64,000 bases of DNA from Streptomyces sp. NRRL S-31 (lineage in GTDB: Bacteria; Actinomycetota; Actinomycetes; Streptomycetales; Streptomycetaceae). A program made the translations under genes and the position numbers. The stretch is from the NCBI RefSeq assembly GCF_000718775.1, contig NZ_JOCB01000038.1:1-64000 (forward strand), in the 5' to 3' direction. Under the pieces are notes generated by a model. It was not told the origin of the DNA. It ran no database searches and saw nothing but the letters and a program-made list of their open reading frames with translations. Position 1 is the first letter of the stretch. Each line of letters begins with the position of its first letter. This document shows positions 42,986 to 54,968 of the stretch, piece after piece.

Positions 42986-43776
42986 CCGACGCGAACGGCA
43001 CCAACGGCGCGAGCGGGGCGAAGGGCTCCGCGAACGGGGCCGACCGCCCCGCGAACGGGGTCAACCCCGAGAAGGACCTCGCCGCCTCCAACCTCCCCGG
43101 CCAGCGCGGCCAGGGCGGCGAGGAGATCCGCGTCCAGCGCGGCATGTTCGGCGCCGCGGGCGGCGGCGACACCTCCGGCTACGGCGGCCTCGTCCGCTCG
43201 GTCCGGCTCCCCGGACCGGCGACCCGCCCCTACGGCGGTTGGTTCGACGAGGTCGCCGACGAACTGGAGGGCGCCCTGGAGGAACAGGGCCTCGTCCCCG
43301 AGAACGTCATCGAGAAGACGGTCGTCGACCGCGACGAACTGACCTTCCACATCGAACGCGCGCACCTGCTCGCCGTCGCCCGCACCCTGCGCGACGACCC
43401 GGCCCTGCGCTTCGAGCTGTGCACCGGCGTCAGCGGCGTCCACTACCCGCACGACAGGGGCCGCGAGCTGCACGCCGTCTACCACCTGCGCTCGATCACC
43501 CACAACCGGCTGATCCGCCTCGAAGTCAGCGCCCCCGACAGCGACCCACGCGTCCCCTCCCTGGTCGCCGTCTACCCGACCAACGACTGGCACGAGCGCG
43601 AGACGTACGACTTCTTCGGCATCGTCTTCGACGGTCACCCGGCCCTGACGCGGATCATGATGCCGGACGACTGGCAGGGCCACCCGCAGCGCAAGGACTA
43701 CCCCCTCGGCGGCATCCCCGTCGAGTACAAGGGCGCCCAGATCCCGGCTCCGGACCAGCGGAGGTCGTACTCGTGA
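42982..43776 (+). CDS. nuoC: NADH-quinone oxidoreductase subunit C
   Basis: A 264-residue peripheral-arm subunit. The first 75 residues are a low-complexity Asn/Gly/Ala-rich tail ([19 protein letters not shown]) that is longer than in most bacteria. The conserved region includes [15 protein letters not shown] and the end signature [20 protein letters not shown]. It is a separate protein, not fused to NuoD. GTG at 42982. Confidence 0.95.
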   Translation: MTDANGTNGASGAKGSANGADRPANGVNPEKDLAASNLPGQRGQGGEEIRVQRGMFGAAGGGDTSGYGGLVRSVRLPGPATRPYGGWFDEVADELEGALEEQGLVPENVIEKTVVDRDELTFHIERAHLLAVARTLRDDPALRFELCTGVSGVHYPHDRGRELHAVYHLRSITHNRLIRLEVSAPDSDPRVPSLVAVYPTNDWHERETYDFFGIVFDGHPALTRIMMPDDWQGHPQRKDYPLGGIPVEYKGAQIPAPDQRRSYS

Positions 43777-45113
43777 GCAGGCAGTCAGCATCCGCCGCGT
43801 CGGCCGCGTCCGCACGCGAGACCACCGAGGGCACCGTCTACACGGTCACCGGTGGCGACTGGGACGAGGTCGTCCAGTCCGCGGCCCGCGCCGACGACGA
43901 ACGCATCGTCGTCAACATGGGGCCCCAGCACCCGTCCACCCACGGGGTGCTCCGCCTGATCCTGGAGATCGAGGGCGAGACGGTCACCGAGGCCCGCTGC
44001 GGCATCGGCTACCTCCACACCGGCATCGAGAAGAACCTCGAGTACCGCACGTGGACGCAGGGCACCACCTTCGTCACGCGCATGGACTACCTGACGTCCT
44101 TCTTCAACGAGACCGCCTACTGTCTCGCCGTCGAGAAGCTCCTCGGCATCGAGGACCAGATCACCGACCGCGCCGAGATCATCCGGGTGCTCCTGATGGA
44201 GCTGAACCGGATCTCCTCCCACCTGGTGTGCATCGCCACCGGCGGCATGGAGCTGGGCGCCACCACGATCATGATCTACGGATTCCGTGATCGGGAAATG
44301 ATCCTCGACATCTACGAGCTGGTCACGGGCCTGCGCATGAACCACGCGTACATCCGGCCCGGCGGACTCGCCCAGGACCTGCCGCCCGGCGCGGTGGACC
44401 AGATCCGCGAGTTCGTGAAGAAGATGAAGAAGAACCTCCCGGAGTACGACAAGCTCGCCACCGGGAACCCCATCTTCAAGGCCCGTATGCAGGACATCGG
44501 CTACCTCGACCTGGCCGGCTGCATGGCCCTCGGCGCCACCGGCCCCATCCTGCGTTCCACCGGCCTCCCGCACGACCTGCGCAAGACCCAGCCGTACTGC
44601 GGCTACGAGACGTACGACTTCGACGTCCCCACCGCCGACAGCTGCGACGCCTACGGCCGCTTCCTGGTCCGCCTGGAGGAGATGCGCCAGTCGCTCAGGA
44701 TCGTCGAGCAGTGCCTCGACCGGCTCCAGCCCGGCCCGGTCATGGTCGCCGACAAGAAGATCGCCTGGCCCGCCCAGCTGGCCCTGGGACCCGACGGACT
44801 CGGCAACTCCCTCGACCACATCAAGAAGATCATGGGCACCTCCATGGAGGCCCTGATCCACCACTTCAAGCTGGTCACCGAGGGCTTCCGCGTCCCGCCG
44901 GGACAGGCGTACGCGGCCGTCGAGTCACCCAAGGGCGAACTCGGCGTGCACGCCGTCTCCGACGGCGGCACCCGCCCCTACCGGGTCCACTTCCGCGACC
45001 CGTCCTTCACCAACCTTCAGGCCATGGCGGCGATGTGCGAGGGCGGCCAGGTCGCCGACGTCATCGTCGCCGTCGCGTCCATCGACCCCGTGATGGGAGG
45101 CGTCGACCGGTGA
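43773..45113 (+). CDS. nuoD: NADH-quinone oxidoreductase subunit D
   Basis: A 446-residue 49-kDa-type subunit that forms the quinone pocket with Nuo[19 protein letters not shown] is the signature, with the quinone-site His in it, and [15 protein letters not shown] follows. [18 protein letters not shown] is near the C-terminus. GTG at 43773 overlaps nuoC. Confidence 0.97.
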   Translation: MSRQSASAASAASARETTEGTVYTVTGGDWDEVVQSAARADDERIVVNMGPQHPSTHGVLRLILEIEGETVTEARCGIGYLHTGIEKNLEYRTWTQGTTFVTRMDYLTSFFNETAYCLAVEKLLGIEDQITDRAEIIRVLLMELNRISSHLVCIATGGMELGATTIMIYGFRDREMILDIYELVTGLRMNHAYIRPGGLAQDLPPGAVDQIREFVKKMKKNLPEYDKLATGNPIFKARMQDIGYLDLAGCMALGATGPILRSTGLPHDLRKTQPYCGYETYDFDVPTADSCDAYGRFLVRLEEMRQSLRIVEQCLDRLQPGPVMVADKKIAWPAQLALGPDGLGNSLDHIKKIMGTSMEALIHHFKLVTEGFRVPPGQAYAAVESPKGELGVHAVSDGGTRPYRVHFRDPSFTNLQAMAAMCEGGQVADVIVAVASIDPVMGGVDR

Positions 45114-45976
45114 CCACCTCGTCTTCGGAGCGGGGCATCAGCCTGGGCATGCCCGAACTGCCCGCACCCGCCTACCCGGACGACGTCCGGGCCCGGCTGG
45201 AGGCGGACGCCCGGGAAGTGATCGCGCGCTACCCGGACTCCCGGTCCGCCCTCCTCCCGCTGCTCCACCTCGTGCAGGCCGAGGAAGGCCATGTCACGCG
45301 CACCGGCATGCGGTTCTGCGCGGACGTGCTCGGCCTGACCACGGCCGAGGTCACCGCGGTCGCCACCTTCTACACCATGTACCGGCGGCGGCCCTCCGGC
45401 GACTACCAGGTCGGCGTGTGCACCAACACGCTCTGCGCGGTGATGGGCGGCGACGCCATCTTCGAGACCCTCCAGGAGCACCTGGGCGTCGGCAACGGCG
45501 AGACCACCGACGACGGCAAGGTCACCCTGGAGCACATCGAGTGCAACGCGGCCTGCGACTACGCGCCGGTCGTGATGGTCAACTGGGAGTTCTTCGACAA
45601 CCAGACCCCGGCGAGCGCCAGGCGCCTGGTCGACGACCTGCGCGCGGGACAGCCCGTCCAGCCCACGCGCGGGGCCCGGCTGTGCACCTTCAAGGAGACC
45701 GCGCGCATCCTGGCCGGCTTCCCCGACGAGCGGCCCGCGGCCGTCGAGGAGGGCGGCAGCGCGGGACCCGCGTCGCTGGTGGGCCTCCGCCTGGCCAAGG
45801 GAGAGACCGCACCCGCGCGCGTGGTCCATCCGCGCGGAGGTCCGCAGGGGGAAGGGCAGGACCGGGTGCACGAGCCGTCGCCGGCCGAACACCTCAGCTC
45901 CCACGACGCGCCGCAGGAGACCTCGGCCTCCGATCCCTCGCACCCCGCGGGGCCCACCGCGAAGGAGGGGGAGTGA
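45110..45976 (+). CDS. nuoE: NADH-quinone oxidoreductase subunit E
   Basis: A 288-residue 24-kDa-type subunit with a 2Fe-2S cluster of thioredoxin-like fold. The ligands are in [14 protein letters not shown] and [14 protein letters not shown]. The C-terminal 100 residues past GFPDERPA are an extra Pro/Gly/Glu-rich tail of unknown use, making it much longer than the common 160-170 residues. GTG at 45110 overlaps nuoD, and the stop overlaps nuoF ATG by one base. Confidence 0.95.
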   Translation: MTTSSSERGISLGMPELPAPAYPDDVRARLEADAREVIARYPDSRSALLPLLHLVQAEEGHVTRTGMRFCADVLGLTTAEVTAVATFYTMYRRRPSGDYQVGVCTNTLCAVMGGDAIFETLQEHLGVGNGETTDDGKVTLEHIECNAACDYAPVVMVNWEFFDNQTPASARRLVDDLRAGQPVQPTRGARLCTFKETARILAGFPDERPAAVEEGGSAGPASLVGLRLAKGETAPARVVHPRGGPQGEGQDRVHEPSPAEHLSSHDAPQETSASDPSHPAGPTAKEGE

Positions 45977-47322
45977 TGACCGTGGCAGCCGAACTCAAGG
46001 ACTCCAGCCCCGAGAAGCTGCTCGCACCCGTGCTGTCGGCCTTCTGGGACGAGGACCGGTCCTGGTCCCTGGAGGTCTACCGGAGGCACGAAGGGTACGA
46101 GGGGCTCCGCAAGGCGCTCGCCATGTCACCGGACGACCTGATCGCGTACGTCAAGGACTCCGGGCTGCGCGGCCGGGGCGGCGCGGGATTCCCGACCGGA
46201 ATGAAGTGGCAGTTCATTCCCCAGGGGGATGGAAAACCGCACTATCTGGTTGTCAACGCCGACGAATCGGAACCGGGCACCTGCAAGGACATCCCGCTCC
46301 TCTTCGCGAATCCGCACAGCCTCATCGAGGGCATCGTGATCGCGTGCTACGCCATCAGGTCGTCGCACGCCTTCATCTATCTGCGGGGTGAGGTCGTCCC
46401 CGTCCTGCGGCGGTTGCACGAGGCCGTGCGCGAGGCCTACGAGGCGGGCTATCTCGGCGAGAACATCCTGGGCAGCGGCCTCGACCTCCAGCTCACCGTG
46501 CACGCCGGCGCGGGCGCGTACATCTGCGGTGAGGAGACCGCACTGCTCGACTCGCTCGAAGGCCGCCGTGGTCAACCGCGGCTCCGTCCCCCCTTCCCCG
46601 CCGTGGAGGGCCTCTACGCCTGCCCCACTGTGGTGAACAACGTCGAGTCGATCGCGTCGGTTCCCGCGATCCTGAAGAACGGCAAGGACTGGTTCAGGTC
46701 GATGGGCAGCGAGAAGTCCCCGGGCTTCACGCTGTACTCGCTCAGCGGCCACGTCACGAGCCCCGGCCAGTACGAGGCGCCGCTCGGCATCACCCTGCGC
46801 CAGCTCCTCGACATGAGCGGCGGCATGCGGGCGGGCCACCGCCTGAAGTTCTGGACCCCGGGCGGCTCCTCGACGCCGATGTTCACCGCCGACCACCTCG
46901 ACGTGCCCCTGGACTACGAGGGCGTCGGCGCCGCCGGCTCCATGCTCGGCACCAAGGCGCTCCAGTGCTTCGACGAGACCACCTGCGTGGTGCGGGCCGT
47001 CACCCGCTGGACCGAGTTCTACGCCCACGAGTCCTGCGGCAAGTGCACCCCCTGTCGCGAAGGCACCTACTGGCTGGTGCAGTTGCTCCGCGACATCGAG
47101 GCCGGCAAGGGCGTCATGTCCGACCTCGACAAGCTCGCCGACATCGCCGACAACATCAACGGCAAGTCCTTCTGCGCCCTGGGCGACGGCGCCGCGTCCC
47201 CGATCTTCTCCTCGCTGAAGTACTTCCGCGAGGAGTACGAGCAGCACATCACGGGCCGGGGCTGCCCCTTCGACCCGGCCAAGTCGACGGCCTGGGCGGA
47301 CCGCCCGGAGGTGAACGCATGA
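45976..47322 (+). CDS. nuoF: NADH-quinone oxidoreductase subunit F
   Basis: A 448-residue 51-kDa-type subunit, site of NADH oxidation. [16 protein letters not shown] binds [26 protein letters not shown] follows, and [12 protein letters not shown] gives three ligands of the N3 cluster. ATG at 45976 directly follows nuoE. Confidence 0.97.
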   Translation: MTVAAELKDSSPEKLLAPVLSAFWDEDRSWSLEVYRRHEGYEGLRKALAMSPDDLIAYVKDSGLRGRGGAGFPTGMKWQFIPQGDGKPHYLVVNADESEPGTCKDIPLLFANPHSLIEGIVIACYAIRSSHAFIYLRGEVVPVLRRLHEAVREAYEAGYLGENILGSGLDLQLTVHAGAGAYICGEETALLDSLEGRRGQPRLRPPFPAVEGLYACPTVVNNVESIASVPAILKNGKDWFRSMGSEKSPGFTLYSLSGHVTSPGQYEAPLGITLRQLLDMSGGMRAGHRLKFWTPGGSSTPMFTADHLDVPLDYEGVGAAGSMLGTKALQCFDETTCVVRAVTRWTEFYAHESCGKCTPCREGTYWLVQLLRDIEAGKGVMSDLDKLADIADNINGKSFCALGDGAASPIFSSLKYFREEYEQHITGRGCPFDPAKSTAWADRPEVNA

Positions 47323-49859
47323 CCGTGACCACGAGCGCCCCCGCGGGAGGGGGAGAGGCGGCGGTCCCGCCGGAGAACCTCGTCACGCTGACGATCGACG
47401 GCGTCGAGATCAGCGTGCCCAAGGGCACCCTGGTGATCCGCGCCGCCGAACAGCTCGGCATCGAGATCCCCCGCTTCTGCGACCACCCCCTCCTCGACCC
47501 GGCCGGCGCCTGCCGCCAGTGCATCGTCGAGGTCGAGGGCCAGCGCAAGCCGATGGCGTCCTGCACGATCACGTGCACGGACGGCATGGTCGTGAAAACC
47601 CACCTCACCTCCCCGGTCGCCGAGAAGGCCCAGCACGGCGTGATGGAGCTGCTGCTCATCAACCACCCGCTGGACTGCCCGGTCTGCGACAAGGGCGGCG
47701 AGTGCCCGTTGCAGAACCAGGCTATGTCGCACGGCAATGCCGAGTCCCGCTTCGAGGGCCGCAAGCGCACGTACGAGAAGCCCGTCGCGATCTCCCCGCA
47801 GGTGCTGCTGGACCGCGAGCGGTGCGTGCTGTGCGCCCGCTGCACCCGGTTCTCCAACCAGGTCGCCGGCGATCCCATGATCGAGCTGATCGAGCGGGGC
47901 GCGCTCCAGCAGGTCGGCACCGGCGAGGGCGACCCGTTCGAGTCGTACTTCTCCGGCAACACCATCCAGATCTGCCCGGTCGGCGCGCTCACCTCGGCCG
48001 CCTACCGCTTCCGCTCCCGCCCCTTCGACCTCGTCTCCTCGCCGTCGGTGTGCGAACACTGCGCCGGCGGCTGCGCCACCCGCACCGACCACCGGCGCGG
48101 CAAGGTCATGCGGCGGCTCGCCGCCGACGACCCCGAGGTCAACGAGGAGTGGATCTGCGACAAGGGCCGCTTCGGGTTCCGGTACGCGCAGCTCAAGGAC
48201 CGCCTCGACACCCCGCTCGTGCGCAACGCCGACGGCGTCCTGGAGCCCGCCTCCTGGCCCGAGGCGCTGGAGGCGGCCGCCCGCGGACTGACCGCCGCCC
48301 GCGCCCGGACCGGGGTCCTCGTCGGCGGCCGGCTCACCGTCGAGGACGCCTACGCGTACGGCAAGTTCGCGCGCGTGGCGCTGGACACCAACGACATCGA
48401 CTTCCGCGCGCGCGTGCACAGCGCCGAGGAGGCCGAGTTCCTGGCGGCCCGGGTGGCCGGCCACGGCCGTGACGTCTGGGGGTCCCCCCGGACGGAGTCT
48501 GGGGGAGGTACGGGCGTGACGTACACCTCCCTGGAGAAGGCGCCCGCCGTCCTGCTGGTCGGCTTCGAGTCGGAGGAGGAGGCCCCCGGCGTCTTCCTGC
48601 GGCTTCGCAAGGCCTGGCGCAAGCACAAGCAGCGGGTGTTCGCCCTGGCCACGCACGCCACCCGGGGCCTGGAGAAGACCGGCGGCACACTGCTGCCGGC
48701 CGCTCCCGGCACCGAGACCGAGTGGCTGGACGCCCTCGCCGGCGGCGTCGGCCTGGAGGAGCCGGGCACGCACGCCGCCGAGGCCCTGCGTGCCGAAGGC
48801 GCCGTCATCATCGTCGGCGAGCGGCTGGCCGGAGTCGCGGGCGGCCTCACCGCCGCCGTGCGCGCCGCCACCGCGACCGGCGCCCAGCTGGTGTGGATCC
48901 CCCGCAGGGCCGGTGAGCGCGGCGCCGTCGAGGCGGGCGCGCTGCCCACGCTGCTGCCCGGAGGCCGCCCGGCGACCGACCCGCGCGCGCGTGCGGAGGT
49001 CGCCGCCGCCTGGGGCGTCGCCGGACTCCCGGCGGGCCACGGCCGCGACACCCGGGGAATCGTCGAGGCCGCCGCGGACGGTGCACTCTCCGCGCTGGTC
49101 GTCGCCGGGGTGGAGGTCGCCGACCTGCCCGACCCGGCACGCGCGCGGGAGGCCCTGGACAGGGTCGGCTTCCTGGTCTCGCTGGAGCTGCGGCCCGGCG
49201 AGGTCACCGACCGCGCCGACGTCGTCCTGCCGGTCGCCGCGGTCGCCGAGAAGGCGGGCACCTTCCTCAACTGGGAAGGGCGCGCGCGCTCCTTCGAGGC
49301 CGCGCTCAAGCCGGACCAGATGACCCGCCGGCTCCCGCCGACCGACACCCGCGTGCTCCAGATGCTCGCCGACGCCATGGACGTCCACCTGGGGCTGCCG
49401 GATCTGCGCACCACGCGCGCGGAGATCGACCGGCTCGGCCCCTGGGACGGCCCCCGCGCCTCCGGGCCCATGGAGTCCGCGGGCGCACTGCCCCGCCCGG
49501 CCGCGGGCGAGGCCGTACTCGCCGGACACCGGCTCCTGCTCGACCAGGGCGTCCTCCAGGAGGGCGACGAGGCGCTCGCCGGGACCCGGCACGCCGCACG
49601 CGCGCGCGTGTCCGCCGCCACGGCCGCCGAGGCGGGCGTCCCGGACGGCGGCACCCTGGCCGTCAGCGGTCCCGCCGGCACGGTCGAACTGCCGCTGGCG
49701 GTGACCGACATGCCCGACCGGGTCGTCTGGCTCCCGCTGAACTCCGCGGGCACCGGCGTCGCCTCCGACACCGGGGCGCGGCCCGGCTCCCTCGTCCGCA
49801 TCGGCCCGGCGGCAGTCGCCGAGGAGGCCCCCAAGGAGCCCAAGGAGGTGGAGGCATGA
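47319..49859 (+). CDS. nuoG: NADH-quinone oxidoreductase subunit G
   Basis: An 846-residue iron-sulfur and molybdopterin-like subunit. The N-terminal 2Fe-2S ligands are in [15 protein letters not shown], with further clusters at [21 protein letters not shown] and [11 protein letters not shown]. The rest is the inactive formate-dehydrogenase-like domain, with an Ala/Gly-rich C-terminal part. Residues 387-399 ([13 protein letters not shown]) are encoded by a short palindromic repeat and look inserted. ATG at 47319 overlaps nuoF. Confidence 0.95.
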   Translation: MTVTTSAPAGGGEAAVPPENLVTLTIDGVEISVPKGTLVIRAAEQLGIEIPRFCDHPLLDPAGACRQCIVEVEGQRKPMASCTITCTDGMVVKTHLTSPVAEKAQHGVMELLLINHPLDCPVCDKGGECPLQNQAMSHGNAESRFEGRKRTYEKPVAISPQVLLDRERCVLCARCTRFSNQVAGDPMIELIERGALQQVGTGEGDPFESYFSGNTIQICPVGALTSAAYRFRSRPFDLVSSPSVCEHCAGGCATRTDHRRGKVMRRLAADDPEVNEEWICDKGRFGFRYAQLKDRLDTPLVRNADGVLEPASWPEALEAAARGLTAARARTGVLVGGRLTVEDAYAYGKFARVALDTNDIDFRARVHSAEEAEFLAARVAGHGRDVWGSPRTESGGGTGVTYTSLEKAPAVLLVGFESEEEAPGVFLRLRKAWRKHKQRVFALATHATRGLEKTGGTLLPAAPGTETEWLDALAGGVGLEEPGTHAAEALRAEGAVIIVGERLAGVAGGLTAAVRAATATGAQLVWIPRRAGERGAVEAGALPTLLPGGRPATDPRARAEVAAAWGVAGLPAGHGRDTRGIVEAAADGALSALVVAGVEVADLPDPARAREALDRVGFLVSLELRPGEVTDRADVVLPVAAVAEKAGTFLNWEGRARSFEAALKPDQMTRRLPPTDTRVLQMLADAMDVHLGLPDLRTTRAEIDRLGPWDGPRASGPMESAGALPRPAAGEAVLAGHRLLLDQGVLQEGDEALAGTRHAARARVSAATAAEAGVPDGGTLAVSGPAGTVELPLAVTDMPDRVVWLPLNSAGTGVASDTGARPGSLVRIGPAAVAEEAPKEPKEVEA
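48477..48515 (+). repeat. Short palindromic repeat inside nuoG
   Basis: TCCCCC (48483-48488) and GGGGGA (48501-48506) form inverted arms around GGACGGAGTCT. CGTGACGT occurs on both sides (48468 and 48515). The translation keeps frame. Similar GGTCCCCCC...GGGGGAG units recur in Streptomyces genomes from memory; I cannot search here. Confidence 0.6.
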
Positions 49860-51220
49860 GCGTGTACCTCGCCGCTGAAGACCTCTCGCTGTTCGGCCGC
49901 GACCCCTGGTGGCTGGTCGTCGTCAAGGCGGTGTTCTGCTTCGCCTTCCTGATGGTGACCGTGCTGTTCTCCATCGTCTGGGAGCGCAAGGTCGTCGCCT
50001 GGATGCAGTTGCGCATCGGCCCCAACCGGCACGGCCCCTGGGGCATGCTCCAGTCGCTCGCCGACGGCGTGAAGCTGATGCTCAAGGAAGACCTCGTCGT
50101 CAAGCGCGCGGACAAGGCGGTCTACGTCCTCGCGCCGATCGTCGCGGCCATCCCGGCCTTCATGGCGATCGCGGTGATCCCGTTCGGACCGGCCGGCAAC
50201 GAGATCTCGATCTTCGGCCACCGCACCACCATGCAGCTCACCGACCTGCCGATCGCGATGCTCTACATCCTCGCGGTCGCCTCCGTCGGCATCTACGGCA
50301 TCGTGCTGGCGGGCTGGAGCTCCGGATCCACCTATCCGCTCCTGGGCGGCCTGCGCTCCTGCGCGCAGATGATCTCCTACGAGATCGCCATGGGCGCCGC
50401 GTTCGCCTCCGTGTTCCTCTACTCGGGGTCGATGTCGACGTCCACGATCGTCGAGCAGCAGCACGACCGCTGGTACATCCTGCTGCTGCCGGTCTCCTTC
50501 ATCCTGTACATCGTCACGATGGTCGGCGAGACCAACCGCGCCCCCTTCGACATGCCGGAGTCCGAGGGCGACCTGGTCGGCGGCTTCAACACCGAGTACT
50601 CGTCGATCAAGTTCGCGATGTTCATGCTCGCCGAGTACGTCAACATGGTGACCGTCTCGGCCGTGTCGACCACCCTGTTCCTCGGCGGCTGGCGCGCCCC
50701 CTGGCCGGTCAGCGGCTTCTGGGAAGGCGCCAACCACGGCTGGTGGCCGCTGCTCTGGTTCGTCATCAAGGTGCAGCTGCTGCTGTTCTTCTTCATCTGG
50801 CTGCGCGGCACGCTCCCCCGCGTCCGCTACGACCAGCTGATGAAGCTCGGCTGGAAGGTCCTCATCCCGGTCTCCGTGACCTGGCTGATGCTGGTCGCGA
50901 CCGTCCGCGCCCTGCGCAACGAGAACTACGACTTCGCCGACATCGCCCTCTACGTCGGCGGCGGCGTTCTCGCCCTGCTGCTGATCTCCTTCGTCGCCGA
51001 CCTGTTCCGCGAGAAGGGGAGGGCGGCCGAGCAGCCCGCCGCCCGGCAGCCGGACTTCGACCCGATGGCGGGCGGGTTCCCCGTGCCGCCGCTGCCCGGG
51101 CAGGAGCTGCCGGCGGCGCCGAGGCGCCGCCCCCGCCGCGAGCGGGAGCTGATTGTCAGTGGCGGGCCGGACACTGTCAGTGACGGAACTTCGGATGGAA
51201 AGGAGTCGTCCGATGGCTGA
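49856..51220 (+). CDS. nuoH: NADH-quinone oxidoreductase subunit H
   Basis: A 454-residue membrane subunit of eight or nine helices at the junction with the peripheral arm. [19 protein letters not shown] (quinone entry) and [20 protein letters not shown] (conserved loop) are diagnostic. The cytosolic C-terminus is extended by about 60 residues rich in Pro/Arg. It overlaps nuoI by eight bases. Confidence 0.96.
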   Translation: MSVYLAAEDLSLFGRDPWWLVVVKAVFCFAFLMVTVLFSIVWERKVVAWMQLRIGPNRHGPWGMLQSLADGVKLMLKEDLVVKRADKAVYVLAPIVAAIPAFMAIAVIPFGPAGNEISIFGHRTTMQLTDLPIAMLYILAVASVGIYGIVLAGWSSGSTYPLLGGLRSCAQMISYEIAMGAAFASVFLYSGSMSTSTIVEQQHDRWYILLLPVSFILYIVTMVGETNRAPFDMPESEGDLVGGFNTEYSSIKFAMFMLAEYVNMVTVSAVSTTLFLGGWRAPWPVSGFWEGANHGWWPLLWFVIKVQLLLFFFIWLRGTLPRVRYDQLMKLGWKVLIPVSVTWLMLVATVRALRNENYDFADIALYVGGGVLALLLISFVADLFREKGRAAEQPAARQPDFDPMAGGFPVPPLPGQELPAAPRRRPRRERELIVSGGPDTVSDGTSDGKESSDG

Positions 51221-51863
51221 GGAGCCTCAGGAGTCCGGGCAGATCAAGCCCGGCTTCCAGAACCCCGTGGCCGGCTTCGGCGTGACCTTCAAGGCCATGT
51301 TCAAGAAGCGGCTGACCGAGCAGTACCCGGAGCAGAAGAAGACCACGGCTCCGCGGTTCCACGGACGGCACCAGCTCAACCGCCATCCGGACGGCCTGGA
51401 GAAGTGCGTCGGCTGCGAGCTGTGCGCCTGGGCCTGCCCCGCCGACGCCATCTACGTGGAGGGCGCCGACAACACCGACGAGGAGCGCTACTCGCCGGGC
51501 GAGCGGTACGGCCGCGTCTACCAGATCAACTACGCCCGCTGCATCCTGTGCGGGCTGTGCATCGAGGCGTGCCCCACGCGCGCGCTGACGATGACGAACG
51601 AGTTCGAGCTGGCGGACTCCAGCCGCGCCAACCTCATCTACACCAAGGAGCAGCTGCTCGCCGGCCTCGAAGAGGGCATGGTCGACACACCGCACGCGAT
51701 CTTCCCGGGCACCGACGAGCAGGACTACTACCGCGGGCTGGTGACCCAGGCCGCGCCCGGCACCGTCCGGCAGACCGCCGTCTCCAAGGGCGAGGCCCCG
51801 CAGGAGGCGGCCGCCACCACCGGCGAGGACGAGCCGGCCTCGGAGGAGGTGATCGGCCGATGA
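51213..51863 (+). CDS. nuoI: NADH-quinone oxidoreductase subunit I
   Basis: A 216-residue ferredoxin-type subunit with two 4Fe-4S motifs, [12 protein letters not shown] and [12 protein letters not shown], that pass electrons to NuoB. The Ala/Glu-rich C-terminus is extended. ATG at 51213 has AGGAG seven bases upstream, inside the end of nuoH. Confidence 0.96.
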   Translation: MAEEPQESGQIKPGFQNPVAGFGVTFKAMFKKRLTEQYPEQKKTTAPRFHGRHQLNRHPDGLEKCVGCELCAWACPADAIYVEGADNTDEERYSPGERYGRVYQINYARCILCGLCIEACPTRALTMTNEFELADSSRANLIYTKEQLLAGLEEGMVDTPHAIFPGTDEQDYYRGLVTQAAPGTVRQTAVSKGEAPQEAAATTGEDEPASEEVIGR

Positions 51864-52705
51864 ACGCGCCGGCCCTCGCCGCCTACACCACCTCCACCGG
51901 TGAGGCCTTCCAGTTCTGGGTCCTCGGCACGATCGCGGTGATCGGCGCCCTGTGCACCGTCTTCATGAGGAAGGCCGTGCACAGCGCGCTCTGCCTCGCC
52001 GGCACCATGATCGTCCTGGCGGTGTTCTACCTCGCCAACGGCGCCTACTTCCTCGGGATCGTGCAGATCGTCGTCTACACCGGCGCGATCATGATGCTGT
52101 TCCTGTTCGTGGTGATGCTCGTCGGCGTCACGGCCGCGGACTCCCTGAAGGAGACCATCAGGGGCCAGCGCTGGCTGGCCCTGCTGTGCGGCGTCGGCTT
52201 CGGCGTCCTGCTGTTCGCCGGCATCGCGAACGCCTCCCTGAAGGACTTCGACGGCATCGGCCAGGCCAACGCCAACGGCAACGTCGAGGGTCTGGCGGCC
52301 CTCATCTTCACCAAGTACGTCTTCGCCTTCGAGATCACCGGCGCGCTGCTGATCACGGCCGCCGTCGGCGCCATGGTGCTCACCCACCGCGAGCGCACCG
52401 AGCGCGCCAAGACCCAGCGCGAACTGGCCGAACAGCGCGTCCGCGAGGGCCGCCACGTCCCGCCGCTGCCCGCCCCCGGTGTCTACGCCCGGCACAACGC
52501 CGTGGACATCGCGGGCCTGCTGCCCGACGGCACCCCCGCCGAGCTGACGGTCAGCAAGACGCTGCGCGACCGGGGCCAGATCCGCGACGTGTCCACCGAG
52601 GCGCTCAACGACCTGCGGGCGCTGGAGCAGCGCGCCGAGGAGCGCCTGGAGCGCCGGGCGGTCGAGCCGGAGACGTTCAAGCGGCCCGAGGAGGCGTCGA
52701 AGTGA
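51860..52705 (+). CDS. nuoJ: NADH-quinone oxidoreductase subunit J
   Basis: A 281-residue membrane subunit with five helices in the first 175 residues ([20 protein letters not shown] and [19 protein letters not shown] are typical), followed by a long charged cytosolic tail ([18 protein letters not shown]). ATG at 51860 overlaps nuoI. Confidence 0.94.
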   Translation: MNAPALAAYTTSTGEAFQFWVLGTIAVIGALCTVFMRKAVHSALCLAGTMIVLAVFYLANGAYFLGIVQIVVYTGAIMMLFLFVVMLVGVTAADSLKETIRGQRWLALLCGVGFGVLLFAGIANASLKDFDGIGQANANGNVEGLAALIFTKYVFAFEITGALLITAAVGAMVLTHRERTERAKTQRELAEQRVREGRHVPPLPAPGVYARHNAVDIAGLLPDGTPAELTVSKTLRDRGQIRDVSTEALNDLRALEQRAEERLERRAVEPETFKRPEEASK

Positions 52706-53001
52706 ACCCGGTCAACTACCTCTACCTCGCCGCCCTGCTGTTCACGATCGGCGCGACCGGCGTCCTCATCCGGCGCAACGCCATCGTGGTCTTCATGTGC
52801 GTCGAGCTGATGCTGAACGCCTGCAACCTCGCGTTCGTCACCTTCTCCCGGATGCACGGCAACCTCGACGGCCAGATCATCGCCTTCTTCACGATGGTCG
52901 TCGCCGCCGCGGAGGTCGTGGTGGGCCTCGCGATCATCGTGTCGCTGTTCCGTACCCGCCACTCGGCCTCGGTCGACGACGCCAGCCTGATGAAGCTGTA
53001 A
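52702..53001 (+). CDS. nuoK: NADH-quinone oxidoreductase subunit K
   Basis: A 99-residue, three-helix proton-channel subunit (MrpC-like). The membrane glutamates are in [15 protein letters not shown] and [16 protein letters not shown] at 52702 overlaps nuoJ. Confidence 0.96.
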   Translation: MNPVNYLYLAALLFTIGATGVLIRRNAIVVFMCVELMLNACNLAFVTFSRMHGNLDGQIIAFFTMVVAAAEVVVGLAIIVSLFRTRHSASVDDASLMKL

Positions 53002-53016
53002 GGGGTCGGAAGAATC

Positions 53017-54963
53017 GTGGAGAACCTGATCGCGCCGCTCATCGCGGCGCCCCTGCTCGGAGCGGCCGTCCTCCTGGTCGGCGGCCGGCGCCTGGACCGC
53101 GTCGGCCACTGGGTCGGCACGCTGCTGTCGACCGCCTCCTTCGTGTTCGGCCTGATCCTCTTCGCCGACCTGCTCGGCCGGAACGCCGAACACCGCACCC
53201 TGGTCAAGCACCTGTTCACCTGGATCCCGGTGGCCGGCTTCCAGGCGGACGTCACCTTCCGCCTCGACCAGCTGTCCATGACGTTCGTCCTGCTGATCAC
53301 GGGCGTCGGCTCACTGATCCACCTGTACTCGGTCGGGTACATGGAGCACGACGAGCGCCGCCGCCGCTTCTTCGGCTACCTGAACCTGTTCCTCGCGGCG
53401 ATGCTGCTGCTCGTCCTCGCCGACAACTACCTGCTGCTGTACGTCGGCTGGGAAGGCGTCGGTCTCGCCTCGTACCTGCTGATCGGCTTCTGGCAGCACA
53501 AGCCCAGCGCCGCCACGGCCGCGAAGAAGGCCTTCCTGGTCAACCGCGTCGGCGACATGGGCCTGTCGATCGCGATCATGCTGATGTTCACCACGTTCGG
53601 CAGCTTCGCCTTCGGCCCGGTCCTCACCCACACCGGTGACGCCTCCGAGGGCAGGCTCACCGCGATCGGCCTGATGCTGCTCCTCGCCGCCTGCGGCAAG
53701 TCCGCCCAGGTGCCGCTCCAGTCCTGGCTCGGGGACGCCATGGAGGGCCCGACCCCGGTCTCGGCCCTGATCCACGCCGCGACGATGGTGACCGCGGGCG
53801 TCTACCTGATCGTCCGCTCCGCCGCCGTCTTCAACGCCGCCCCCGACGCCCAGCTGGCCGTCACCGTGGTGGGCGCGGTCACGCTGCTCTTCGGTGCGAT
53901 CGTCGGTTGCGCCAAGGACGACATCAAGAAGGCGCTGGCCGGCTCCACCATGTCGCAGATCGGCTACATGGTCCTGGCCGCCGGTCTCGGCCCCATCGGC
54001 TACGTCTTCGCGATCATGCACCTGGTGACGCACGGCTTCTTCAAGGCCGGGCTGTTCCTCGGCGCGGGTTCCGTGATGCACGGCATGAACGACGAGGTCG
54101 ACATGCGCCGCTACGGCGGCCTGCGCAAGTACATGCCGGTCACGTTCGTCACCTTCGGCCTCGGCTACCTCGCCATCATCGGCTTCCCGGGCCTGTCCGG
54201 CTTCTTCTCCAAGGACAAGATCATCGAGGCGGCGTTCGCCAAGGGCGGCACCGAGGGCTGGATCCTCGGCGGCGCGGCCCTGCTGGGCGCGGCCATCACC
54301 GCGTTCTACATGACGCGCGTGATGCTGATGACGTTCTTCGGCGAGGAGCGCTGGCGGAACCGGCCCACCCGCTCCCCGCAGGGGCCGAGCGCCGAGCCCG
54401 CCGCCGAGACGGACGGCGAGCACACCGAGCCGCACCCGCACGAGTCCCCGAAGGTCATGACCATCCCCATGATCGTGCTGGCCGTCGGCTCCGTCTTCGG
54501 CGGAGGCTTCTTCAGCATCGGCGACCGGTTCCTGCACTGGCTGGAGCCCGTCACGGGCCACAGCGAGGGCGACTCCCCGCTCAGCGCGGCGACCGTCACC
54601 GGGGCGACCATGGTCTGCCTCGTCGTCGGGGTCGCCATCGCCTGGGCCCAGTACGGCCGCAAGTCCGTCCCGGCGGTCGCCCCGCGCGGCTCGCTGCTCA
54701 CCCGCGCGGCCCGCCGCGACCTGCTCCAGGACGACTTCAACCACGTGGTCCTGGTGCGCGGCGGCGAGCATCTGACGCGCTCCCTGGTGTACGTCGACCA
54801 CACCCTGGTCGACGGCGTCGTCAACGGCACCGCGGCCGGGTTCGGCGGCCTCTCCGGACGACTGCGCCGGCTCCAGAACGGCTTCGCCCGCTCCTACGCG
54901 GTCTCGATGTTCGGCGGTGCGGCGCTCCTGGTCGCCGCGACCCTGCTGATGAGGGCGGTCTGA
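53017..54963 (+). CDS. nuoL: NADH-quinone oxidoreductase subunit L
   Basis: A 648-residue antiporter-like proton pump subunit with about 16 helices and the lateral amphipathic helix at its C-terminal side. [35 protein letters not shown] and [21 protein letters not shown] are signatures. A His/Glu-rich loop ([12 protein letters not shown]) lies near residue 470. GTG at 53017. Confidence 0.96.
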   Translation: MENLIAPLIAAPLLGAAVLLVGGRRLDRVGHWVGTLLSTASFVFGLILFADLLGRNAEHRTLVKHLFTWIPVAGFQADVTFRLDQLSMTFVLLITGVGSLIHLYSVGYMEHDERRRRFFGYLNLFLAAMLLLVLADNYLLLYVGWEGVGLASYLLIGFWQHKPSAATAAKKAFLVNRVGDMGLSIAIMLMFTTFGSFAFGPVLTHTGDASEGRLTAIGLMLLLAACGKSAQVPLQSWLGDAMEGPTPVSALIHAATMVTAGVYLIVRSAAVFNAAPDAQLAVTVVGAVTLLFGAIVGCAKDDIKKALAGSTMSQIGYMVLAAGLGPIGYVFAIMHLVTHGFFKAGLFLGAGSVMHGMNDEVDMRRYGGLRKYMPVTFVTFGLGYLAIIGFPGLSGFFSKDKIIEAAFAKGGTEGWILGGAALLGAAITAFYMTRVMLMTFFGEERWRNRPTRSPQGPSAEPAAETDGEHTEPHPHESPKVMTIPMIVLAVGSVFGGGFFSIGDRFLHWLEPVTGHSEGDSPLSAATVTGATMVCLVVGVAIAWAQYGRKSVPAVAPRGSLLTRAARRDLLQDDFNHVVLVRGGEHLTRSLVYVDHTLVDGVVNGTAAGFGGLSGRLRRLQNGFARSYAVSMFGGAALLVAATLLMRAV

Positions 54964-54968
54964 TACCG

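Noticed and set aside
47067..49592. 841-residue antisense frame across nuoG
   Set aside because: Shadow of nuoG with no recognisable motif.
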